A program made the translations under genes and the position numbers. DNA of 8,359 bases from CAYFJO01 sp964343305 (GTDB lineage: Bacteria; Planctomycetota; Planctomycetia; Pirellulales; Pirellulaceae), in the NCBI GenBank assembly GCA_964343305.1, contig CAYFJO010000459.1, forward strand, positions 1 through 8,359, written 5' to 3'. Within the stretch, counting starts at the first letter, position 1; each line of letters opens with the position of its first letter. Positions 1 to 5,830 of the stretch are shown piece by piece. Under the pieces are notes generated by a model. That model was not told the origin of the DNA. It made no database searches and was given only the letters and a program-made list of their open reading frames with translations.

Positions 1-549
1 AGTCGCCGTAATCTTGGAAAACGTATCGATCAGGACCGCGCCATTCTCCTCAGGCTTGTGAACGACGAACGTGCGCTCTTCGCTCATCAGGGGCTGATTG
101 TCTTTGACCCAGTCGACCGTCACGGTCAACGTGGCCTTGTCCTCGCCGGCCTCCTGCTTGACGATCTTGCCAAAGTGTTGGCGAACGCCGCCCTTCATGT
201 GCCACGTATCCACGCCGCCGACACCGTCGATGTTCGCTTTGGAAAAACCGATGTAGATGCCGCGGTGATGCGTATACTGACTACCGGGCCCCTTGGTAAG
301 CGTCCGCTCGTTCTCCGCATCGGTCAGGTCCATGACGTGTGCGTATACCTTGTAGGTCTGGTGCGCGGTCTTCGCATCGGTGGTGTCATTGGCAGTCATC
401 AAACGCAACACGACGCGGTCCTTGCAGCTCACGTCGATATGCTTGCCGGGATTTTCCTTGATAGCGAAGTCAGCGGCCTCCGCACGTGTCGTCATGGCGG
501 CAGAGCTTAGCACGACCAAACTCGGCACAAGCAAGCAGGAAGTTCTCAT
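1..549 (-). CDS. DUF6807 (PmoA-like) secreted protein, N-terminal part, cut by window edge
   Basis: Translating the minus strand from ATG 549 gives an open frame of 183 codons that reaches base 1 without a stop, so the C-terminus lies outside the window. Residues 1-25 look like a signal peptide (MRTSCLLVPSLVVLSSAAMTT, then an Ala-rich stretch), so the product should be exported. The mature part contains 'QYTHHRGIYIGFSKANIDG' at about residues 91-109, then 'DTWHMKG', 'GKIVKQEAGED' and 'ERTFVVHKP'. The HHRGIY.G block is typical of DUF6807, the family often labelled 'methane oxygenase PmoA' in planctomycete genomes, although it is not a particulate methane monooxygenase subunit. Its biochemical role is not known to me. 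The start is supported by GGAG eight bases upstream. It is divergent from the comA-like gene and has no partner gene visible here. Confidence 0.85.
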   Translation of the reverse strand, partial: MRTSCLLVPSLVVLSSAAMTTRAEAADFAIKENPGKHIDVSCKDRVVLRLMTANDTTDAKTAHQTYKVYAHVMDLTDAENERTLTKGPGSQYTHHRGIYIGFSKANIDGVGGVDTWHMKGGVRQHFGKIVKQEAGEDKATLTVTVDWVKDNQPLMSEERTFVVHKPEENGAVLIDTFSKITAT

Positions 550-879
550 GGTGGGTTCTCCGAGGCTATGGGGTGGCAACGCATTGTATCATGTCCTACC
601 TTCAAAAGAAGACTTCGCCGATCGCACTTCGAAGGTTAGTTCTGTATTCAGAAAACGCTAAAACTTCAACAGTTGACCAACTTCATCCGACTTGAATTGG
701 GGCTGGGCAGGCGTGAGAATTGGGGTGTATTTGTCACCAACCGCGGATAATATGGACTTTATGCGGCGACGGTTGTGCAGAATTGTTTTGCAATCAAGTG
801 GGGCAAGCGAATCGTCAACTTCCGCATCGCGACGTCCGTCAACGCGATCCAACAAGCGATGAAAACAGTGAGTAAAATA
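550..879. other. Divergent intergenic region between DUF6807 gene and comA homologue
   Basis: About 330 bp between two divergent starts, so promoters for both genes should lie here. On the minus strand a TACAAT (588 to 583) is a possible -10 box for the DUF6807 gene, but no good -35 sits at the right distance. On the plus strand GATAATAT around 746-753 is a possible -10 for comA, again without a convincing -35. Part of this stretch (775-879) is open in the comA frame from a GTG at 775, but shows no resemblance to the family. No repeat, RNA gene or terminator was recognised. Confidence 0.4.
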
Positions 880-1668
880 ATGTCCAGTTATAAAGACAAT
901 CCACTCTCGGCGATGATCTTCGAATCACGCAGTCATAAGCCACGCATCAAGGGCATCACGATGATGGTCGACTGGGGCATTCCGCCGGCGCACCAAGCGG
1001 ACTTGATGTCAACGTTGGGGCCGTTCGTCGACCTGGCGAAGATCGCAGTCGGCATCGGCTCACTATATTCGCCAGAAGTGCTCGGCGCGAAACTCGACAC
1101 CTACCGCTCCAACGACATCACTCCATTTATCGGCGGCATGTTCATCGAGCACGCAGTGCTGCACGGTAAAACGCGAGAATATCTGCAGGCGGTTGTTGAT
1201 TCGGGATTCGATTGTATCGAAATCTCGGACAATCTGCTGGAGATGGACCTCGATCAAAAAACCCAGCTCATCAAAATGAGCCGCAACGACTTTGGTCTGC
1301 GAGTAATCGGTGAAGTGGGCAAGAAGGAAGGCATCGAAGCGACGGCTGATTTCGCGGAAGACACAGCCCGTTGTTTGGAAGCCGGCTCGGAATACGTGTT
1401 CCTCGAAGCTGCCGACTTCTTTGCTGGCGAGGTAAACGACGCGGCGCTCAATCCGGTGATCGAACGTAGTGGTCTCGGGCCGCTGATCTTTGAGCTACCA
1501 GGCCCGTGGATCAAAGGCATCACTCAAAGCGACGTCCACCAAGTCACACGAATGCTGATCGAACGTTTTGGTGCCGATGCAAACATTGGAAATGTGATAC
1601 CGGACTACGTCATGAGTCTGGAAGCGTTACGACTGAAAATCGGCGTCAATGCCGGCGCGGAGCATTGA
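880..1668 (+). CDS. comA: Phosphosulfolactate synthase (ComA family)
   Basis: ComA joins sulfite to phosphoenolpyruvate to give (2R)-phosphosulfolactate. This is the first step of coenzyme M synthesis in methanogens and of sulfolactate synthesis in some bacteria; the enzyme is a cytoplasmic TIM barrel. From the ATG at 880 the protein has 262 residues, close to archaeal ComA (about 250). Family blocks are in order: 'FVDLAKIAVGIGS' (about 48-60), 'PFIGGMFIEHA' (about 82-92), 'EISDNLLEM' (114-122), 'VIGEVGKKEG' (142-151), 'EYVFLEA' (about 171-177), 'IFELPG' (about 203-208) and 'NIGNVIP' (235-241). The frame is open back to a GTG at 775, with a further ATG at 859. The start at 880 is chosen on length and on where similarity begins; no strong ribosome site marks any of the three. 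It is monocistronic here: comB-E are not in the window, so coenzyme M itself is not implied. The plant HSA32 branch of this family is an alternative if catalysis is lost. Confidence 0.87.
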   Translation: MSSYKDNPLSAMIFESRSHKPRIKGITMMVDWGIPPAHQADLMSTLGPFVDLAKIAVGIGSLYSPEVLGAKLDTYRSNDITPFIGGMFIEHAVLHGKTREYLQAVVDSGFDCIEISDNLLEMDLDQKTQLIKMSRNDFGLRVIGEVGKKEGIEATADFAEDTARCLEAGSEYVFLEAADFFAGEVNDAALNPVIERSGLGPLIFELPGPWIKGITQSDVHQVTRMLIERFGADANIGNVIPDYVMSLEALRLKIGVNAGAEH

Positions 1669-1739
1669 AACTTTGTTTCATATTCAGACCTTGTTGTCGC
1701 ATCAGCCCAGTGTCCAAATAGCATGGTTGACCGAGAAAC

Positions 1740-3296
1740 CTATTCCAGAGCCGGTGCCCAGCGTTTTGTTTGGATCGTGTCAAAACGAACGATGCCGTCG
1801 TTGGCACTATCCTGGCCAGGGCGGCTAGTTCCACGTTCGATCAGGCTCTTCAGGCCGTGAGTCATCCGTTTCGTGACCTCTGGATGTTGTTTGGATAAGT
1901 CGCTTTGCTCAGCGATGTCCGTGTCCAGTTTGTAGAGTTCCGCGATGGTCGGCTTGCCGCGCGACTCTTGAAGATTGCGACCGCTCATCTTGTAGACCAG
2001 TTTCCAAGGTCCTTCGCGGTAGGCGAACTCGCCGTGGTTGGAGTGGTTGACGATCGTCGTGCGGCGGTCGTCGTCGGCTTTGCCAAGTAGAGATGAGAGG
2101 AAGCTCAAGCTGTCTTCGGCACCATCATCTGGACGCTCGGCGCCGACGACTTCCACGCATGTTGCGAAGATGTCGGTCAGGGAAACCATTTGATCGCTGC
2201 TCGTGTTGGGTTTGATCCGATTTGGCCAACGTACGATGAGCGGAACGCGATGGCCGCCTTCCCAGACGTCTCCTTTGTGTCCGCGATAGGGGCCACTTGG
2301 CAAGTGTCCCGCTTCAACGAGCTGTTCCCAGCCTGTGTAGTGAGAGTGACCGTTGTCTGCCGTGAAGATGACCATCGTATTGTCCGCGATGCCTGCGTCA
2401 TCAACGGCTTTGATCACTTGACCGGCGGACCAATCGGTCTCCATCACAAAATCCGCGATCGGAGCGATGCCGCTTTTGCCTTGGAACTTTTTCGATGGTA
2501 CGATCGGTTCGTGTGGCGAGGTCATTGAGAAATAGAGGAAGAATGGCTCACGCCGCTTGGCTCGCTCGTGGATGTGCTTCACTGCGCGGGTCGTGATATC
2601 CGGCAAGATGTCCTGCATCCGCCAACCTGGTGCCATCGGCGCACCAACGAATCCTCGCGGAAGAACCACACCTTCGCTGGGATCGAGTTCGTACTTTGCA
2701 GTCGGTTGTGTGACGACGCGATCGTTTTCGATGTACGTGAATGGCGGCAGGTTGGGAAGGTCAACTCCCCAATAGTAATCGAAGCCACGCTCTGTCGGTC
2801 CGCCGCGGATCGGTTTGGTGAAGTCCCACTCAAGCGACTTCTGGCCGTTTTTAGCTTCCGTCATGCGACTCGGCTGTGGGCCTGCCCAATTCCAACCTAG
2901 ATGCCATTTGCCGATACAGGCTGTGTGATAACCGTTTTGTCTGAGGAATCCTGGCAGTGTCGGTCGATCCTTGGCGATCAATGGCGGTTCGTAAGCCGCG
3001 ATGACCCACTCTTGAAGCCGGGTCCGCCACGAATATCTTCCGGTGAGCAGACCATAGCGTGTCGGTGAACAAACTGCCGATGGACTATGTGCGTCGGTGA
3101 TACTCATTCCTTGACGAACGAGACGATCGAGATGCGGTGTGGCAATCTTGTTTTCGGGATAGTGTGCTTGAATATCCCCAACGCCGAAGTCGTCCGCAAG
3201 AATGATCACAATGTTCGCACTATCTTCGGCGGATTGCCCGACCATTACGCCAGAAAAAACAAAAACTAACAAAAGCGGTAGTCGAAATTTATACAT
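1740..3296 (-). CDS. Secreted formylglycine-dependent sulfatase (arylsulfatase A-like, S1 family)
   Basis: Hydrolyses sulfate esters, most likely on a sulfated polysaccharide; the substrate cannot be read from the sequence. The 518-residue protein opens with a signal peptide (hydrophobic LPLLLVFVFSGVMVG, cleavage near A23). Active-site elements of the alkaline phosphatase-like fold are present: D35-D36 (calcium), C76-S-P-T-R80 (C76 to be converted to formylglycine by a sulfatase-maturing enzyme), K130 and H132 in 'GKWHLG', H262 in 'SPHEP', D314-N315 in 'FTADNGH', and K341 in 'RGHKGDVWEGGHR'. The C-terminal subdomain has 'PWKLVYKM' and 'ELYKLDTD..EQ.DL', usual for the family. Length is normal and the gene looks intact. 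It lies eight bases after the stop of the ruined sialidase, same strand, which suggests they once formed a glycan-degradation operon. There is no clear Shine-Dalgarno site, only a weak GAG about 12 bases upstream. No maturation enzyme is encoded in the window. Confidence 0.95.
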   Translation of the reverse strand: MYKFRLPLLLVFVFSGVMVGQSAEDSANIVIILADDFGVGDIQAHYPENKIATPHLDRLVRQGMSITDAHSPSAVCSPTRYGLLTGRYSWRTRLQEWVIAAYEPPLIAKDRPTLPGFLRQNGYHTACIGKWHLGWNWAGPQPSRMTEAKNGQKSLEWDFTKPIRGGPTERGFDYYWGVDLPNLPPFTYIENDRVVTQPTAKYELDPSEGVVLPRGFVGAPMAPGWRMQDILPDITTRAVKHIHERAKRREPFFLYFSMTSPHEPIVPSKKFQGKSGIAPIADFVMETDWSAGQVIKAVDDAGIADNTMVIFTADNGHSHYTGWEQLVEAGHLPSGPYRGHKGDVWEGGHRVPLIVRWPNRIKPNTSSDQMVSLTDIFATCVEVVGAERPDDGAEDSLSFLSSLLGKADDDRRTTIVNHSNHGEFAYREGPWKLVYKMSGRNLQESRGKPTIAELYKLDTDIAEQSDLSKQHPEVTKRMTHGLKSLIERGTSRPGQDSANDGIVRFDTIQTKRWAPALE

Positions 3297-3771
3297 GGCA
3301 GTTCTTACTCGACCGCCGAATACACGATCGAGTTTTGCATCGAGGCTTGTTTGGATATGGTTGAGTGTTGTTTTGTGTTCTGTCTTACATGTTCAACGAA
3401 AACAAGTTGTCTACCTTGGGACTGGGCGAACCAGAATCGGGTTTCGGGACGATTGTCATCGGAAAGGTAGCAACTGATCACGCCGCCGTCAAACCTGTTT
3501 TGACTTGGGGTGTTGTGTAGCGATACCGGCAGCACCAGTCGGCCGCCTTTAAGCTGCACGGCTCGATCGTTATTCAGCACGTTGTAGCCGACGGCGTCAA
3601 TGCACACGGTCGGTTCGCTCCACGATTTTCCCTCGTCGCCCGAGATGCGCATCAAGGGGCGGCAGTCGGTGAGCGAGTTCTTGTGCAGATAGAACAGGGC
3701 GGACATCACGTTGAATTTGCTTTCACGTTGGACCATGGTTCATCGGGCAATCGCGTGCGCGTGCCGCCATC

Positions 3772-3805
3772 TACGGCAACGCCGTTGAACATCGTAGCCT
3801 AGGGT
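3772..3805 (+). repeat. Left arm of 34-bp inverted repeat
   Basis: Pairs with 3969-4002 on the opposite strand, 33 of 34 positions (the only mismatch is 3800 against 3974). The core reads TACGGCAACGCCGTTGAACA on the plus strand. Such a near-perfect match implies either recent origin or selection to keep the structure. Confidence 0.9.
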
Positions 3806-3829
3806 CGTCGCGCGGCGGCGCACCCTAGG
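3798..3829. repeat. Hairpin in left part of element
   Basis: CCTAGGGT (3798-3805) and ACCCTAGG (3822-3829) form a perfect 8-bp stem around a very GC-rich 16-base loop. The left stem overlaps the inner end of the 34-bp inverted repeat. Confidence 0.8.
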
Positions 3830-3851
3830 TCCAAATTTCAGATGAGTCACG

Positions 3852-3910
3852 TACGCTGTAAGCGTTAAACAAATACCGATCCCGTCCGCTTGTGTAACGC
3901 CTTCAGCGTA
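3852..3910. repeat. Central inverted repeat of element
   Basis: Bases 3852-3867 and 3895-3910 are inverted copies with 14 of 16 matches, separated by 27 bases. This is the axis of the folded element and lies near its midpoint. Confidence 0.7.
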
Positions 3911-3932
3911 TAACTGGTATGTCGTTCGTGAA

Positions 3933-3976
3933 CCCAGGGTGGCGCTTCACGGCTGCGCCGTTTCGCTTACCCTGGG
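3933..3976. repeat. Hairpin in right part of element
   Basis: CCCAGGGT (3933-3940) and ACCCTGGG (3969-3976) form a perfect 8-bp stem with a 28-base loop that itself holds GGCGC and GCGCC segments. It mirrors the left hairpin (CCTAGGGT/ACCCTAGG) with a compensated base change, as if the stems had been kept paired. Confidence 0.8.
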
Positions 3977-4002
3977 CTACGATGTTCAACGGCGTTGCCG
4001 TA
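3969..4002 (-). repeat. Right arm of 34-bp inverted repeat
   Basis: Reverse complement of 3772-3805 with one mismatch. Its reading on the minus strand supplies the aberrant tail of the 5' sialidase piece (L-L-Y-G-N-A-V-E-H-R-S-P-G, then stop), so this arm is what terminates the disrupted protein. Confidence 0.9.
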
Positions 4003-4368
4003 AAGAAGTTGCGCGGAGCGCGCACTTGCCGGGTGGACAATAACAATGTCCTTGTCCGTCCAGTTCTTGCCGCCGTCACGGGAAAATCGGGCGGCTAAAT
4101 GTCCGGCCGCGTGATCACTACCGCCGCCGGTAAAGTAGCTGTAAACGAACATGATGCGGCCGTCCTTGAGCTCAATAAAATCTCCTTCGGCGTTGCGTGG
4201 ATTACCCTCTCCCGGCGGCAACAATCGAATCTTGTCGACACCTTCAATTTGTCGCGCGCGATACGGTGGCTGCCCGGCAATCGCGCCGGACGACAAAGCC
4301 GCGACGAGTATCAACGCGATCGAAGTACGGTCGATGATGCATCGCCAGCGCAAGTGATTCTCAATCAT

Positions 4369-4912
4369 TTGTTGTTCACCTGGAAATGGAGTTGGGTTGA
4401 AACGTAGCTAAAGGTTGGGTCTCACTTACGCAATCATGGCGCGCGACTCAACCGGCTGATACATGGGGGAAGGTGTGTTCATGATGCCTCGCATGCAGAT
4501 TAGGTTATCGGGCAGTATTTGGCGTACAAGCAAGTCAGGACAATGATGAGTCCACAAACTTGCGCCCGATCGAAAAGCATGTGTTGACTCTTCTTACGCT
4601 TGTCACCGCTGAAGTTTTGATTGTACTAAAACTACAAATAACGGTTCGTCATGTGCGCACAACGCAGTGAGCGCACTCCGTCCATATGGTCGGATCGAAG
4701 CATGGTACGCAAGCTACAACCTGCGGCCGTCAATTCCACGACGCAGGTAATTGCATGTTGCCAATTTCAGCCGGTGTCGGACCGAAGCAGGTTTCGAAAG
4801 GTCGATTGCGCTCGCATAACACCCACCAGTACCGGATAGGCGATCACCACCGCGTTCTCCTTCTTGACCGGCAATGACGTTGGAAGTGATTTTCGCGTAT
4901 AATTCGAACATC
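4369..4912. other. Gene-poor spacer between sialidase remnant and ietAS-like operon
   Basis: About 540 bp in which no convincing gene was recognised. The only open frames are short (about 60 codons or fewer) and have no family-like composition. On the minus strand a 34-codon open stretch ending near 4435 and another around 4770-4860 show no identifiable motif. The left end should hold the old sialidase promoter and ribosome site; the right end holds the promoter of the ATPase gene. No tRNA, integrase, attachment site or CRISPR-like repeat was seen. It could be a decayed gene or insertion scar. Confidence 0.45.
4874..4903 (+). promoter_or_regulatory. Candidate sigma70-type promoter of the ietAS-like operon
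   Basis: A perfect TATAAT (4898-4903) preceded, at 18 bp, by ATGACG (4874-4879), a 4-of-6 match to TTGACA. The ATG of the ATPase gene begins nine bases after the -10 box, so transcription would start at or within a few bases of the start codon, giving a leaderless or nearly leaderless mRNA. No Shine-Dalgarno site precedes this ATG, which agrees with that reading. The -35 match is weak. Confidence 0.5.
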
Positions 4913-5821
4913 ATGGCAACGACTGACCGGTTGACAAAACTATTTCACGCGATTGCATCAAGCGACTGGGAGTCAGCAAAATCTGTCGCCGTCGAGATCT
5001 GCGCTGACGAAGAAAGGAAGGGGCATCGCACCGCCGCGAGAATCCTTCGCGGTGCTTTGCACCCGAACGGAAGCGTAAACGGAAACCCGGCAACTGAGCC
5101 ACCACGAAACGAACAATTATTCCCAACGGCGTCAGCCCTAACTGCTGTTACGGAATCCTCGCGACTCGCCGATGTGGAACTAAAACGACGTTGGCGCAAA
5201 GAACTTGGCGAAGTAGTTCAGGAGTGGAATCATCGTGCACAACTCCACATTCGAGGGCTTCAACCGCGAAACAAGTTGTTTTTTTGCGGACCACCCGGCT
5301 GTGGAAAAAGCCTAACAGCCTGTGCGTTGGGAGCGGAGCTGTCGTTGCCTACATATATCGTGCGGTTTGACGCAGTTATTGGTGCGTATCTCGGCCAAAC
5401 GGCAATTCATCTTCGCCAATTGTTTCATTTCGCGGAAACCACGCCATGTGTTTTGGTACTAGATGAACTTGATGCCTTGGGAAAGAAACGCGGCAACCCC
5501 CTCGATGTTGGTGAGTTGGACAGAATCGCGATCGCGCTGATGCAAGAACTGGAACACACGCGACCATTGGGACTGATCGTAGCAACCTCGAATCTACCTA
5601 AGCATATCGATGATGCGCTTTGGCGTCGGTTTGATGTTGTTGTCGAGTTTCCAAGACCTTCAAAGACAGAAATCACGCGTTATGCAAAGCGATTAACGAA
5701 TCACTATGGTGTGCGGTTCGTCAATACGCTGCGCCAAAAGGTCGAAGGTGCAAAGTGCTACGCCGATGCCCAGAAGGCTGTTGAGGCTGAAGTTCGCAGT
5801 GAGATTCTACGCAGTGTGTAG
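4913..5821 (+). CDS. ietA: AAA+ ATPase, IetA-like, of an ATPase-subtilase defence/toxin-antitoxin pair
   Basis: Predicted cytoplasmic AAA+ ATPase of 302 residues. An N-terminal helical region (about 1-50, with 'ADEERKGHRTAARILRGAL' at 31-49) and a variable linker precede the ATPase core. The core has Walker A GPPGCGKS (126-133), Walker B LVLDELD (181-187), sensor 1 N227 in 'ATSNLP', and the arginine-finger stretch ALWRRFD (235-241), all intact, followed by a small helical lid. It ends nine bases before the protease gene, so the two are surely co-transcribed. Small AAA+ ATPases paired with a large cytoplasmic subtilase are the IetAS arrangement: a plasmid stability (antitoxin-toxin) module in Agrobacterium and an anti-phage system elsewhere. 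By analogy this subunit would restrain or activate the protease using ATP; that role is inferred. The frame is open from ATG 4874, but the -10 box lies inside that extension, so ATG 4913 is preferred. Confidence 0.82.
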   Translation: MATTDRLTKLFHAIASSDWESAKSVAVEICADEERKGHRTAARILRGALHPNGSVNGNPATEPPRNEQLFPTASALTAVTESSRLADVELKRRWRKELGEVVQEWNHRAQLHIRGLQPRNKLFFCGPPGCGKSLTACALGAELSLPTYIVRFDAVIGAYLGQTAIHLRQLFHFAETTPCVLVLDELDALGKKRGNPLDVGELDRIAIALMQELEHTRPLGLIVATSNLPKHIDDALWRRFDVVVEFPRPSKTEITRYAKRLTNHYGVRFVNTLRQKVEGAKCYADAQKAVEAEVRSEILRSV

Positions 5822-5827
5822 GGGTGA
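5821..5827 (+). promoter_or_regulatory. Ribosome binding site of the protease gene, touching the ATPase stop codon
   Basis: GGGGTGA begins at the last base of the ATPase stop codon TAG and ends three bases before ATG 5831. It is purine-rich but close to the start, a layout that favours translational coupling of the two genes. Confidence 0.5.
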
Positions 5828-5830
5828 CAA

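Larger units (their letters stand above)
3734..4033. mobile_element. MITE-like palindromic element inserted in the sialidase gene
   Basis: A roughly 300-bp stretch with no coding potential interrupts the sialidase frame. It is flanked by the 5-bp direct repeat TGGAC (3729-3733 and 4034-4038). Deleting the element with one copy joins the two gene pieces in frame (I-V-I-V-Q-R-E-S-K-F-N-V-M-S). Inside it are a long terminal-proximal inverted repeat, two hairpins of related sequence, and a central inverted repeat, so the whole element folds back on itself. The outermost 20 bases also match imperfectly when inverted (about 3736-3755 against 4019-4038). It encodes no transposase and would need one supplied elsewhere. 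Exact ends are uncertain by a few bases because a 5-bp repeat can occur by chance and because the outer inverted match runs into the right-hand copy. A large REP/BIME-type repeat is the alternative. Confidence 0.7.
3305..4368 (-). pseudogene. Exo-alpha-sialidase-like (BNR repeat) gene, disrupted
   Basis: Two pieces of one sialidase-type gene read on the minus strand. The 5' piece starts at ATG 4368 (AGGTGA seven bases upstream), has a signal peptide (hydrophobic SIALILVAALSSGAIAG, residues about 16-32), 'EGDFIELKDGRIMFVYS' and an Asp box SRDGGKNW (96-103); true similarity ends at V111 (codon 4038-4036). The 3' piece resumes at GTC 3733-3731 and carries 'NVMS', 'ALFYLHKNSLTDCRPLMRIS', a second Asp box (SGDEGKSW), 'LNNDRAVQLKGGRLVLPVSLHNTPSQ' and 'CYLSDDN'. 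Between them lies a 300-bp palindromic element. Family members usually have about ten more residues between 'NVMS' and 'ALFYL', so a second, in-frame deletion is likely, and family resemblance fades after 'SDDN'. Even rejoined, only about 250 residues remain against roughly 400 in relatives. The product should be non-functional. Confidence 0.8.

Noticed and set aside
58..510. Plus-strand open frame of 150 codons
   Set aside because: It lies antisense to the DUF6807 coding sequence, which shows clear family motifs, signal peptide and ribosome site; the plus-strand translation resembles nothing known.
775..879. Upstream extension of comA from GTG 775
   Set aside because: No family similarity and no ribosome site; the 262-residue form from 880 fits family length better. 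It remains possible but unsupported.
1666..1680. Hairpin TGAAAC-TTT-GTTTCA at the comA stop codon as a terminator
   Set aside because: The stem is only 6 bp, AT-rich, and not followed by a T-tract; too weak to call.
2190..2900. Plus-strand open frames inside the sulfatase gene (112 and 110 codons)
   Set aside because: Antisense to conserved sulfatase motifs; no motif, ribosome site or plausible composition of their own.
4653..4676. GTGCGC...GCGCAC inverted repeat as an operator for the defence operon
   Set aside because: Only 6 bp per arm with a 12-base gap, about 220 bp upstream of the -10 box; likely chance.
4874..4912. Earlier ATG (4874) as the ATPase start
   Set aside because: The 13-residue extension includes the TATAAT box and is unlike the rest of the N-terminus; ATG 4913 is better supported.
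4651..4914. Short open frames on both strands upstream of the ATPase gene (62, 63 and 66 codons)
   Set aside because: No recognisable domain, no ribosome site and mutual overlap on opposite strands; treated as chance.
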